Origin: Sycon ciliatum
Lineage: Eukaryota; Porifera; Calcarea; Leucosolenida; Sycettidae
Direction: 5' to 3'
Assembly (NCBI RefSeq): GCF_964019385.1
Contig: NC_088654.1
Span: 4,981,597-5,045,596 of the forward strand
Length of the DNA: 64,000 nucleotides
The notes under the pieces are model-generated. The model worked only from the letters and a program-made list of their open reading frames with translations. It ran no database searches and was not told where the DNA came from. Positions 51,818 to 62,829 of this stretch are shown here, piece by piece (within the stretch, counting starts at the first letter, position 1; every line of letters starts with the position of its first letter). Made by a program: the position numbers and the translations under genes.

Positions 51818-52309
51818 TTCTTCTTCAACATCACAAATTGACAACTGAAGGACAGTGTTAGGTAGCTGGAAAGTTGAGAGATTATTTGAATTTGTTCGGT
51901 TGACTTTCGAAGCGAAGCGCACATTTTAATAAGTCGGACCAAGTACGAAGATATAGCTTGGGGAGATGGAGTGACCTTTGGACAATATGACAATGTTTGC
52001 TAGCGACTATAATCGAGCAATCGATCGTCAAACTGAGAGTAATCGAGAGTTGAAAATCCACAATCACTTCAGGCATACAATAAAGTCTAAATCCTCATCA
52101 GCGGCAGGCTGTGATGTCAGTTCTCTTTCCAACATCTTGGATCTGATCACCAGCGCAGTGTTTTACCATGGGTACGAGATGACTGCCGAAAGGTATGCAT
52201 GATAAGATGGGGGCGCAGTTTTCCAATTAAATAAAGCCTTGCAGGGCGTACACTGCTCGCCTCCAGGAGTGGTTCCCATGCCAACTGATCAACCAACATT
52301 CCACACAAT

Positions 52310-52824
52310 TAGCCCTTGGCTTATTATACCGGCATAATATTTGGCATAATCTTGGGATTTCGTCCAAAAATTATGCTCCGGCATAATATACAGATTCCAA
52401 CGTGTAAGGTCGGCATAATCTTTCGGTTTAGAAAAAAATTATGCTTAGGGGTATAATACAGCATTGTCAGAAAGCCTGCAGATGTCTTTTTTAAATACCC
52501 CAGTTACGACTCCTTGTCATAGCCCTTGGCGGATTATGCCGGCATAATATTTGGCATAATCTTGGGATTTCGTCAAAAAATTATGCTCAGTCATAATATA
52601 CTGATTCCAACGTGTAAGGTCGGCATAATCTTTCGGTTTAGACAAAAATTATGCTTAGCGCATGGCCGTGTGTGTATGCATGGTTTCTCAATCCTCTATG
52701 TACAGCGTGGATACATAGTGGAACCGAGCATAATTCAGCATAATTCAGCATATTTGTTGGCATAATTGTGGCATAATCAAAAGCATAATTTGACGATTGG
52801 CCAAGCATAGTCCGCCAATGGCTA
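52310..52824. mobile_element. hAT-type MITE, 515 bp, 8-bp target duplication, duplicated left end
   Basis: CACACAAT at 52302-52309 and 52825-52832. Left end TAGCCCTTGGC, right end inverted TAGCCATTGGC. The first 190 bp (GGCATAATATTTGGCATAAT, ATTCCAACGTGTAAGGTCGG, TTTCGGTTTAGA) repeat from 52523, so the element has two left termini in tandem. The word GGCATAAT recurs more than ten times. Confidence 0.88.
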
Positions 52825-52991
52825 CACACAATTGCTAGTGCTCGTATACGTATCCGACGGAGTTTCTGTATAAACTGCTGGATAATGTCACTGCTACGCA
52901 TTTTTGACTTAAAAAAGACTCAACTTTGCCAAGGCATTTTTATGGATGTTTTGTTCAGCGGGACGATTTCATGCAGTCTTGAGTCGGGTTA

Positions 52992-53183
52992 CAGTCAACT
53001 TCGCCAATAATGACCACGGATATAACGACAATTCGCAAATAGCGACAGCATTTCCATGCCCAGAGCAAAGTCCCTTCCAACTGTAATACATAATTATAAT
53101 GGGACTTCGGGTATAACGACACTTCGCGAATAAGGACACTTTTTTGATGCCCCGCCGGGTGTCGTTATAAGCGAAGTTGACTG
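52992..53183. mobile_element. pogo-like MITE, 192 bp, copy 2
   Basis: CAGTCAACTTCGCCAATAATGAC at the left, inverted CAGTCAACTTCGCTTATAACGAC at the right, TA on both sides. It matches the copy at 22972 throughout. Confidence 0.9.
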
Positions 53184-53279
53184 TACAATAATATAACTAT
53201 TCTCGAGAGAACTGCGGTAAAGCTGCCCAAGTTTCGAATCATCTGGAGTAAACATCACACAGGGCGAGCAGAAGCCACC

Positions 53280-53516
53280 ATGGCACGCCGGTCAAAAGAC
53301 TACCCAGGGAAACTCCTCCAACCCGGCAGGATAGTTGACAGCGGCGCTGTCTGGACACGCACGATAAACGAAATCCTTCGCCTTCAGTGGCGCACAATAA
53401 TTGTCGATGACGGAAATCTTTTCCATGTCCGGCAAATTTCGGGGGAAACAGGGATTCCACTGTGGAAGTACACTTTCAGAATATCCTTTCCAACACACTA
53501 CAATGCCACTAAAGTA
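53280..53516 (+). CDS. Candidate first exon, unknown protein
   Basis: The ATG has an ideal context (AAGCCACCATGGCACG). It opens ARRSKDYPGKLLQPGRIVDS, then VWTRTINEILRLQWRTIIVD, ending HYNATK at a GTAAGT donor. No domain recognised and no following exon found. The opposite strand is also open here (the frame 53684-53292), so the coding strand is uncertain. Confidence 0.35.
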
Positions 53517-53920
53517 AGTCTTGGAAGATTCAGCAGCTTCTAACAGCGGTCGCTCTACAGCTTCGCCGACGATTCTGTCCTCTGTGCTGCTCGTTGCAGA
53601 CTCCACTTGCAAGGCAGGTACGTCCGCAATCTCATCTATCGCTTGACCTTCGTCACTGGCTACACGCTTTGCCTCCTGCTCCAAAAAAGCTCTGAATAGA
53701 GCGCTGGCCCTCTGGATGTCGACGCTTCATTTTTCTTTTCCACGAAGCGAAAGCATCGTCAAAAATGTAACCAACTAACGTTACTTTGTCTAAACAAACT
53801 GCAAAGGAAATGACTCTGAGATCGAGGAATTGATGTCACTAGTAGGTCTACATGGTCTTTGTAGAGAATTTGTTGCACCCAGTAAGTAACTAACTTAGTT
53901 TTTTTTTTTTTTTTTTTTCA
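53517..53920. other. No certain gene; minus-strand fragment with PIP-box-like motif, then poly-T
   Basis: On the minus strand at about 53755-53660 a frame reads WKRKMKRRHPEGQRSIQSFF, stopping soon after and continuing in another frame (DEGQAIDEIADVPALQVESA). QRSIQSFF fits the PCNA-interaction pattern and also resembles N-termini of some hAT-derived proteins. A T-run at 53900-53919 precedes the LINE. Confidence 0.3.
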
Positions 53921-53979
53921 AATTTGAGTGCGGATGCAGATTTTCTCGTTCTGCGGTTTTCTTAGCTCATGTCCCAAGT

Positions 53980-55029
53980 ATGTCTAGCAGTACCTCCAGG
54001 AGTTGCTGCATCAACCTTAGTAAGGATTTTGCGTCAGAGGACCATGCCTTCTTCGTCAAGCTGCTTCTCGGAGCAGGGGTTCGGAGCACGGACATCCGAG
54101 TTATTGATATTCAGGGCAGGAGAGGTACGTGCAAAGTAACTCTTGCCTCGACAGCTGCCCGTGACACGTTGCTCTCCCGCGGACTGTCGGCCCAAGGGAA
54201 GACCTTGGAATTGTTGCCAGGGGATGGCACTGCTGAAACGGTGCATGTGTTTGGAGTTCCGGAGGACATGGCGCTGTCGGCCATTGCGTCTTCACTGAGT
54301 CGTTTTGGGACACTCTTGGGGCCCGCGAAAAACGAGAAAAAGACGGTTGAGGGCTGCACCTTCAGTACAGGTATCGTATACTACACCATGGTACCCACAA
54401 TCGCTGTCCCCAGCTCCATCACCGTAGGCCGGTACAAACTGCGAGTTTGGCACAAAGGGCAGACCCCCACGTGCTGGAAATGTAGCACCCCCGGCCACGT
54501 GGCGAGGGATTGCAGGGCGATCTCGCAGCAGGGCACCAAGCCCAGTCCGGGAGCTGCAACGTCAACAAGCGAGCTTGGACCACCCCAAGAACCACTTGGG
54601 CAGGGGCAGGAAAACCAAGAAGTGGCAGCGCTACCAACACCAGCAAAACAGGAACAAGAAGGCAGTGTGAACAAGGAGGCACAGGATCATGTCCCTGATG
54701 CACCACAACCTTGGACGTACGCCAATGCGTTGGGAGTTCACACTCCCTGCACGAGTGCTCGAACCGAGGCGACTGCCCCCACATCTTCATCCACACCCGC
54801 GTTCCCGATGAGTAGAGGCAAAGCTGGTCACCCATCACCCGATGACCAAGGCTTCAAGCTGGCTCGTGGGAAACACACGTTCCCAGCACGTGTTATTACT
54901 CCGGCTACAAAGCAAGGAGTCCAGGTGACTGAGAGTGAGGAGAGCAAAGCCATTCGTCAACTCGTCACAAGGCTTCGGATGAGTATGCCACAGCGAAAGC
55001 TCGGGAGCAGGCGAAGGGACAGCTTGTAA
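53980..55029 (+). CDS. LINE ORF1 protein with CCHC zinc knuckle
   Basis: A 349-aa frame. The N-terminal half has an RRM-like feel (AETVHVFGVPEDMALSAIAS at 86-105, then VEGCTFSTGIVYY). A single zinc knuckle CWKCSTPGHVARDC occupies residues 165-178 (C-X2-C-X4-H-X4-C). The C-terminal half is Pro/Gln/Thr-rich and disordered, ending in a basic stretch. ORF1 proteins of this type bind element RNA. Intact; it ends 11 bases before the ORF2 start. Confidence 0.8.
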   Translation: MSSSTSRSCCINLSKDFASEDHAFFVKLLLGAGVRSTDIRVIDIQGRRGTCKVTLASTAARDTLLSRGLSAQGKTLELLPGDGTAETVHVFGVPEDMALSAIASSLSRFGTLLGPAKNEKKTVEGCTFSTGIVYYTMVPTIAVPSSITVGRYKLRVWHKGQTPTCWKCSTPGHVARDCRAISQQGTKPSPGAATSTSELGPPQEPLGQGQENQEVAALPTPAKQEQEGSVNKEAQDHVPDAPQPWTYANALGVHTPCTSARTEATAPTSSSTPAFPMSRGKAGHPSPDDQGFKLARGKHTFPARVITPATKQGVQVTESEESKAIRQLVTRLRMSMPQRKLGSRRRDSL

Positions 55030-55040
55030 GTTGTTAGAGG

Positions 55041-57435
55041 TTGCGCGCCTTGCATTGTTTGTCTCATTGGCTTATTCCGCATTTGTCTGTATCTATCTGC
55101 ATCAACATTTTAGCCCCTACTATGACTCTCCCTCTCAATCCTCATGCACCACCTTTTATACCCCATGCATCTACGCCGACTCAGTCTGGCATCAAAATAG
55201 CCACGCTCAATGCATGTAGTTTAAGATACAAACTGCCAGAGATTGCCAGCCTCATCCGCACGCGTCAGTACGACATCTTGGGTCTATCAGAGACATGGCT
55301 AGATCCCGAGATTACAGACGGAGAGCTCAGTATTGACGGGTACAATCTGATTCGAAAAGACCGCACTCAACGCTTGGGTGGCGGAGTCTGCTTCTACTAC
55401 CGTCAAGGTCTCCCAGTTCGATCCCGCCCAGATCTGCATTCTGAATCTACAGAAACAGTCTGGGTAGAAATAAACGGAAAACCAGGTCGACACCTGGTTG
55501 GTTGCGTGTACCGGCCACCGGGGGAGCCAGTGTCTTACTCCCTGGTGTGACAGAAAGCTGCACCAGCTCGAACAGCGTAAACGGCGGCTGCACAGCCGTT
55601 GGCGGAAGGATAGGACAAACGGAACACTGTATGCAGAGTTTAAACAAGCACGTAGCACTGCTCGGAACGCGTATCGGCGCAAGCGAAACGAGTACTTCTC
55701 CCGTCAGTGCGAAGAAAATGTGGCCAACCCTAGGAAGTCTTGGGCCATTCTAAATGCAGTCACTGGGCGTTCACGTCGCCGCCAAGATCCTAGTTGTAGC
55801 ATCAGCGAGGTGGCCGACACGTTCCACTCCATTGTCACCGATCCCAACCGTCCTGAACAACTCTGTACCCCGCACGGTCCCGCTGGACCCGTCTCCTTGA
55901 CCGAACTTGATCCTGTGACTCCTGCTGACGTCCGACGTCTCCTTGAGAAGTTGGATGCGCGGAAAGCCACAGGTAGTGACGGCATACCGGGCTCTCTGCT
56001 ACAGCAGTGTGCTGACTTGCTTTCATATTCTCTTGCTGTGCTGTTCTGCACCTCGCTGAGGACTGGAACCATTCCATCCGCATTTAAATTGGCGTCTGTC
56101 GTGCCACTGTACAAGGCCGGTGACCCATCAGTCCCCACCAACTATAGGCCTGTATCCCTTCTCCCAATAGTGTCCAAGTTGCTGGAGAGGGTAGTGCAAC
56201 ACCAGTTAGTTCGTCATTTGGACTTGACCCAGGCATTACCCGAAACACAATTTGCCTTCCGCAAGAAATGTTCCACGAAAGACGCCCTCTGTGTGCTGAC
56301 TGATAATCTGCAGAAGGCGAGAGACAGTGGCAAGACCACAGGGCTGTGCCTATTAGACATGTCGAAGGCTTTTGATAAAGTGCACCACGACAAGTTAATT
56401 CAAGACCTCCTTGCGGTTGGAATTTCTGGAAAAGCCCTTAGTTGGTTCGTCGACTACTTGTCCGGCCGCAAGCAGCAGATCCTCATCTCGCCTTCAACCA
56501 GCCCTGCTCTGGCTTGCACCTGCGGAGTGCCCCAAGGCTCTGTTCTCGGCCCTGTCCTCTTCAGTATATACACACGCGATGTCCCTTTGGTTTCCTCGCC
56601 TGTGCCAAGTGTACAATTTGCAGACGACATAGCCCTGTACGACTCCCAGGCCTCAGCGGCGGAAGCGTCCAGAACCCTCACCACAGCGGCAACTGCTCTG
56701 GCCGGTTGGCTGAAGTCCCGAGGCCTTATCTTGAACGCCACCAAGAGCCAGGTTTTGACTATCTCTCCCCAGCAGCATGTACAGGAAGTAACAGTCAAAA
56801 GCGGCGACTGTCTCCTCCCCTCAGCGTCTTCTGCGCGCTACCTCGGCGTTCACCTTGACAATCGCCTAGATTGGGACACCCATGTAAACTATGTGGTCAC
56901 CAAGGTTGCCAAGAAAATTGGCGCCTTGTGGCGGGCACGCCGAAGCCTATCAAGACGCTCTCGTCAGGTGTATGTGAAGGCGGTCTTAATACCCGACCTG
57001 CTTTATGGCTCCTGCTGTTTTTCAGCCGCAATGCGAGAGGGTCAACTGAAACGACTGCAAACCACGCAAAACAGAGCCATCCGCTGTATCGATGGCAACC
57101 CGCCCCGGACAGCCATGCAGCCGCTGCTCACTGCTCACTCCCTGTACCGTGTCAGCGAGCTCTACAGGCAGAAAATATTGATCACCATCTGGCGGTGCAT
57201 CAACGCCCGCACCAGCCCTGTGCTCGCCCAGCTTCTGACCCCGGCACAAGGCACCCCTACCCGCCATCAGCAGTCAAATGGCCTACTAAGCCAGGCAAAC
57301 CGTAGCCGCCGCGGTCAGCGGAGATTTTCTGTTGCTGGTGCTCTGCTGTGGAACGCTCTCCCTGGTGAGGTCCGCACAATTACCCGGCTACCTGAGTTTA
57401 AGCATGCATGTGTACCATACGCCTGTAGGGAGTAG
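55041..57435 (+). pseudogene. LINE ORF2, endonuclease deleted in the middle, intact reverse transcriptase
   Basis: 55041-55550 encodes the start of an apurinic-like endonuclease: IKIATLNACSLRYKLPEIAS, ILGLSETWLD, GGGVCFYYR and LVGCVYRPPG. It then breaks off in an out-of-frame jump near 55545; the rest of the endonuclease, including the SDH motif, is missing. The frame from 55498 continues for 645 aa with a linker, then RT: KATGSDGIPGSLL, NYRPVSLLPIVSKLLERVV, LLDMSKAFDKVHH, CGVPQGSVLGPVLF, FADD (at about residue 373) and a thumb with the usual RAAI-like SVAGALLWNALPGEV end. It cannot make complete ORF2p, but the RT part is free of stops. Confidence 0.85.
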
Positions 57436-57699
57436 TTCGAGTTGCTGCTGATTGCTCTGCTCTCCCTCCCCGTGCAGTTCAGTAACCCGCACGTAGTATC
57501 CCAGATACATCGTATTCTCTCTCTCCCCCCGTTTACCCGCAGTTATTAGTATCCTATTCTCTTACTATGTGCTTCCATAGCTTTTACTATGTTCTTCCAT
57601 AGCCACTTCTAGGCTAAGCCTTCGCCGTCATTTTATTGGGTCGTCATCCCGTTTGAATGTGCGAAGTGAAATAAAAACCAACCAACCAACCAACCAGTT

Positions 57700-58325
57700 C
57701 AGTAGATCTATATTGTGTCCCGAAAATGCCCCAGCAGCACTTTTACATCTGGCCTACATTTCACCGTCCTCTGACCGTCAGGCGGACTGCAGGCGCCTAG
57801 GCATACATGCACTGCACGCTGGCCAGGATCGAAACATTCTCCGTAGATCTACCCACATCGAAAAAAAAATACTGGTTCCCGGCCATCCCGGGAACCGCCC
57901 TATGTACGCCCCTGCCTTGGAGGTCAGTTCAGCTTGTGTTGTTGATCATGCATGTTTCAATAAAAACTTACTCGAATCTCGGCATTGTCGTGCCGGAAAC
58001 AAAGTCGGTGGTCCTGTTAAGACCACAGTCGTTGCACTCATAACGCAGTACTACAAACGGCTGTGCAGGTAACATATTCCTCGCCTGAACAGACGAAAAG
58101 AAAAGAGGACAACACCGCATACTGGGCTAGGCATGGCACGTTGTGACCTTTCGCAGCAGCAAAGGATGTCCGCAGCGAGGTAACGTGAGTAATGCCTAGC
58201 AGTGTGTTTCAAAAGTCCAGACCTCTGGTTTCAAAAAACCGTTAGGCCAGGATCAATACCACGTAAAATCTGAGATCACTTTACGCAAATATTTTCCGAA
58301 ATTGGGCATTTGTTATTCAATCACT
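57700..58325. other. No gene recognised
   Basis: Unique sequence with short frames between the LINE tail and the foldback unit. Confidence 0.5.
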
Positions 58326-58985
58326 TAGAAATGTATAATTAAAATGGAAGAAATCACATGGAAACGAGATATGAAGCAACTACCCACGACTGTAACAAGA
58401 TAATAATCTTTATCCTTCTGCAGTGGATGTGTGGGCGCTATTAGTGGGCGCTGCACTTCCGTATGCATGTCTTGCTCTCATCTTGTTTTCCCTCTCTTTT
58501 ATGTCCTTCTCTATGTTTCCTGGCAAGCTTTGTCTGTGCAGACGCCGAGACCACCAAGGTCGGCTGAGCAGCATGGCCCCGCCACCACTTTCCGCATTCA
58601 TTCGGGAGCATAGTGAAATTTGTAAAAAATAAATAAAAAGCCAGTCAGAAAGTGGGATAAAAGGGCACAAAACTGAAATATTACTGATATATTCAACGAC
58701 CGGAGGCCTAGCTCTCACACACCTTCAGTGCGCAAACCAACAGCGTTCCAGCTTGGAAGGTTGAAGGTTATGGTAGGACTAATGAGGAGAAGGTGAGCGC
58801 AGCGAAAATCTGCCCAAGCTAAGTTCCACATTTCCGGTCGTTGAATATCTCAGTAACATGTCAGTTTTGTGCCCTGTTATCGCACTTTCTGATTGCTTAT
58901 TATCTTGTTCCAGTCGTGAATAGTTGCTTCATAACTCGTTTCCATGTGATTTCTTCTATTTTAGCTTATTATATTTATAGGCTCA
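58325..58985. repeat. Foldback-type repeat, copy 2
   Basis: AATGGAAGAAATCACATGGAAACGAG...CAACTACCCACGACTGTAACAAGATAATAA at 58341-58410 is inverted at 58898-58966. Inner parts CCAACAGCGTTCCAGCTTGGAAGGTTG also resemble the 44.46-44.80 kb copy. Confidence 0.75.
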
Positions 58986-59029
58986 GTATTCGAAACTTAT
59001 ATGAGGAAAATTGCGGGAGCTCCCTAGCT

Positions 59030-59060
59030 GTGTCCGGGGGGGGGGGGGGGTGGGGGGGGG
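59030..59060. repeat. Poly-G tract
   Basis: G15 and G9 runs separated by a single T; a potential quadruplex-forming site. Comparable runs occur at about 17045, 23905, 25143, 48248 and 50692. Confidence 0.85.
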
Positions 59061-59389
59061 GCATTTTCAAAAGGCCGTCTTATTGCGCAAATTCTCACTC
59101 GAAAACGACTACAATACTCTCCATGTCTGCTCATAGAAACCCATTCATTGCTGCGCATAGACATCTGTGTATTATACATGTATAGCCCCACCCGATCCAC
59201 ACACACAGAGTCATACACCTGCCTGCTTATGAAGGGACGAGAGCGCCCCTCCCCCCAGTCACCAATTTGCTTATGAGACCTCCCCCGCAAACAAACTGAC
59301 CTGATAACACATCCTCCCCCCCCCCTCCTCTTGCTCAATCATGCACATGCTGGCTCTGAGCTTTGCTACAATACCATGGCCTGAGTCAA

Positions 59390-62090
59390 CATGTCGACGT
59401 ACCCACCCGAGGTGATAACACCCTGGACCTGGTGATGTCTGATTTCCCTTCACCAGCAACTGTTAAGGCACACCCGCCTATTGGACTCTCTGATCATGCG
59501 ATCCTCTAAGTTGACTTTCCTGTGAAGCTCACCCGTGAGCCCAAGACATCGCGTAGAGTCTGGCGATACCACCGCGCAGACTGGGAGCGGCTTGCCCACT
59601 TCTACCGAACAACAGACTGGGAGAGCATGCTCGGACCTGAACCGGATCTCAGCTGCGACAACATCACCAAGAGGATCCTCGAAGGAATGGCACAATTCAT
59701 ACCCAACAGAGTTATCTCATCGCGCCCCTCCGACGAACCTTGGTGGACACCGGAGTGTACAGCTGCAGTCAACACCAAGCGACAGATGTGGCACCAGATG
59801 CGCTCAAATCCCGACAGTGCTGATAAGAAAGCACACTACCGCACAGCTGCAGCCTCTGCACGCAGTACCATCCAGCGAAACAGAGAACGGCATATTACCA
59901 TGCTCCGGCAGAAACTCACCACTGGTAGCCTTCGGGACAAGGAATGGTGGTCCACTATCAAGCGTGCGGGTGGCAAGGGCCGCAGCGCTGATATACCAAC
60001 ACTCCGATCTGCTGATGGAACTGAGTACACAACCAGTCAGGAGAAGGCCAAGTGCCTTGGTCAGTACTTCGCCGATAAGTGCAGCCTCGGCCCACAGGAC
60101 TTCAATGAGGAATCTGAATTCCCCTTTGTCCAGCCTCGCTCCCAAAGCCGTCTCCTAAGTATTCGCTTCCGCCCTGCTGAGGTCCGTAAATTGCTGAGGG
60201 CCCTTGATCCTTCGAAAGCGTCAGGCCCTGATGCAGTTCCGGGCAGAGTCCTCAAAGCCAACGCTGAGCACCTTGCAGTGCCACTATGCTTGCTCTTCCG
60301 CCAGTGTATGACGTCGGGGACACAACCACAGTCTTGGAAAGTGGCAAGTGTCGTCCCAGTCCATAAGAAACGGTCAAAGTCAGCCCCATCGAACTATCGG
60401 CCCATTTCCCTCCTGTCGCTCATCTCCAAGACAATGGAAGCAGTTGTTAACCGTGCTCTCACCAACTTTCTCGAACGAAATAATATACTCTCAAACCACC
60501 AGTTCGGTTTTCGTCGAGGGTTAGGACCTGCTGATCTCCTAACAGGACTACACCACCAATGGAGCAAGATAGCAGCTGCTGGCGGTGCTGTACGTATTGT
60601 TGCCGTCGAGATTGCGGGGGCCTTCGATAAAGTCTCCCACGCAGGTGTCCTTCACAAGGCAAAGGCTTACGGAGTGTCCGGGAACCTCCTCAAGTGGCTC
60701 CACAGCTACCTGGCGGATAGACGAATCCAGGCCGTTGTGAGTGGACAAACCTCACCTAAATTCCGAATCAGCTCAGGTGTGCCGCAAGGGAGCATACTGG
60801 GCCCCACTCTGTTCCTCCTATATGTCAATGACATGGAGGACCACCTCCCAGCCACAACCCAGCTCGCCATATATGCAGATGACACCACGCTTTGTCAGTG
60901 CATCCCATCCCTGACCGCTCTCCCAGTTGGCCTAGCGCAGCTCCAGACTGCTGTGGATGCCTTAGCTGAATGGGGCCAGAGCTGGAAGATCGCATTCGAG
61001 CCGACAAAGTCGCAAGTCTTGACAATTTCGCATCACCGTCAACCCTGGCCGATTCCTCCAGCCACTTTCAATGGGGTGGCCATAGAGGAAGTGGAGGAGC
61101 TGAAGTTGCTCGGAGTGCTCTTTGATCGGAGCCTCTCCTTTCGCTCCCACATTCGACAGGTTGCAGTCCGTGGTCACCAACGTCTTGGCTTCATGAGGAA
61201 GGCCCTGCCCATTCTCGACAGCAAGGCCAAGTATGCAGTGTATCGCGGCTTCGTCCGCCCAGTACTTGAGTACTGCCCGCTTTCATGGTTGGGTGCGTCC
61301 CAGTCTACCCTGAACCAGCTGGACCGGGTACAGCACCGAGCCCTAAAGCTCATCGGCCCAGGGTCATACCTCCCAAGCCTCACTGTTCGGCGTCAAGTCG
61401 CAGCACTCACATTCCTGTACAAGCTGCATTGGATCGACGGTCCCCCAATCCTGACCACCATGACACCACCGAGGGCAGTTGCAAACCAGCACCGGCGCTC
61501 CACTCGCCACCAGCAAAAGAACCAGCACCAGCACCAACTAGCACCGACACTGCCCGCCGGAGCCCGTAATAGTGCTCTCCGATCATTCCCCCATGCCACA
61601 ATCCAAGACTGGAATCGTCTCCCATCTGCCCTGCTACGTAACCTTCCCACGCAGAAGGGAATGCAGGCATTCAAGGAAGGCGCCTACAAGTCTTTCCGCA
61701 GCCGAGACTGGCGTTCAGCCACAGATGCCCTCTGAACACTCCCTGAACACCCTCTCTGCTTGTACCCTGGCTCCCCCCTTTTTATTTATTTTTTATTTTT
61801 TATTATTTTATTTATTTTTATTTTTTATTTTTTATTTTCTTCCTCTATCACATGTATCATCTTTCCGTTTTTCCTTCCTCTATATAAATGTACCCCCCCC
61901 CCCTCCCCTCCCCCTGTGCCTACTCCTCCCCAGTTTTTGGTGCTCTGAAGTGTCGCTGAAGGCGAGACCTCAGGTCGGCGGAGATGCTCCAGTTTTCACC
62001 ACCACAGTTGCGTCTGCAACCACCTCTACCATGCAGTATTCTGTTCTCGAGGTTCGTGGTTTCTCGTAAAAAAAAAATAATAAAAAAAAC
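59390..62090 (+). mobile_element. Jockey-type non-LTR retrotransposon, 5' truncated
   Basis: Begins inside the endonuclease C-terminus (VPTRGDNTLDLVMSDFPSPA, then PIGLSDHAIL) at about 59394; carries a complete RT and ends with an A-rich tail TAAAAAAAAAATAATAAAAA at about 62068-62092. The 3' UTR includes a long T/A-rich tract (61780-61850) and a C-rich run. Confidence 0.85.
59522..61735 (+). pseudogene. LINE ORF2: end of endonuclease, reverse transcriptase, C-terminal region
   Basis: 737 aa without stop. A single TAA in SDHAIL*VDFP just upstream (about 59509) separates it from the endonuclease end; the frame is the same. RT motifs: LDPSKASGPDAVPGRVLK, NYRPISLLSLISKTMEAVVN, VEIAGAFDKVSH, SGVPQGSILGPTLF, YADD (at about residue 450), ELKLLGVLFDRSLSFRSHIR, and the terminal FPHATIQDWNRLPSALLR motif. 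A full domain for target-primed reverse transcription, but no endonuclease or ORF1, so not autonomous. Confidence 0.88.
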
Positions 62091-62193
62091 AGTGCTGCAG
62101 TGAGTACTGTATGTGAGTAGCCTCCACTGGCCCTGCTTATGCATACATAACATACTCATTGAAGAGAGCATAGCACCTGCACACTGCACTAAC

Positions 62194-62826
62194 CTTTGTC
62201 ATTGGATCGATGCCATCTTTACAAATAGCTACGGTGGTATTTGCACTCCTGATGCACGTCTCAGGGTCATTGTCCGTGATGTTCAGGAACACGTCATACT
62301 GGCTCGCGTTGTAGAAGTCGAGTCCCAGTGTCTCCGGCACCACGTACGGATAGCGCACTATCTCACATCCCTCTTGCGAATCATTCACTAGGGTGATGTT
62401 CGGTGCTTCGCTCAACGTATTCAGTTCCGCTATCAGCTCTTCCACGTTGCTGTCGAGGATGCCCTCGATCACATCGTCAAGGAACATCACACAGTACGTG
62501 TGGAGGCCGAAACCACTGCCGATGTTGTCCAGTTTGTCTCCTTGCGTACACAGCGACAGATCAAACGTGATCTGGCCCTCAGTCGTCGCCACCTCTTTCA
62601 GAAGCGACTCGCCACTCTCCCGGCATGTATCGCACTTAGCATAGATCAGGGCCTGATTGCCGGACGATGCGGGACAGTAGATGTAGCGTCTGTTGGCGAA
62701 GCTTTTCCAACCACTTGAACATACCTTCACCTGCGTGCTGGGGCACACGTGGCTGTGCCCCAGAGCCACCCCCAACAAGCTACACAAGGCTACGAACGCC
62801 AGCACACACCAGCGTTCGGCATTCAT
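62194..62826 (-). CDS. First exon of a secreted glycoprotein gene
   Basis: Starts MNAERWCVLAFVALCSLLGV with a clear signal peptide (cleavage near residue 23, ALG|HSH). 211 codons follow to the donor ACAAAG|GTTAGT, phase 0; reading on gives a stop 17 codons later, so splicing is expected. The exon encodes about 11 Cys and several N-glycosylation sequons (NIT, NDS, NAS, NIT, NTT). No domain recognised; an extracellular role is likely. The next exon would lie left of 62.19 kb, beyond or among the LINE insertions. The phase does not fit exon 2 at 49.06 kb, so it is a separate gene or has a linking exon. Confidence 0.6.
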
Positions 62827-62829
62827 GAT

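Larger units (their letters stand above)
53925..57700 (+). mobile_element. CR1/Jockey-type non-LTR retrotransposon, nearly full-length
   Basis: Two ORFs in order and a 3' UTR ending GTGCGAAGTGAAATAAAAACCAACCAACCAACC at about 57693. The 5' end follows a poly-T run. The only large defect is a deletion in the endonuclease region near 55545. It is the best preserved transposon of the window and could have been active recently. It lies antisense to the secreted-protein genes on either side. Confidence 0.85.

Noticed and set aside
48547-62826. A single gene joining the exon at 62.2-62.8 kb directly to the exon at 48.5-49.06 kb
   Set aside because: The first ends in phase 0 and the second needs phase 2, while the exon at 50.96-51.15 kb fits in phase and supplies its own signal peptide.
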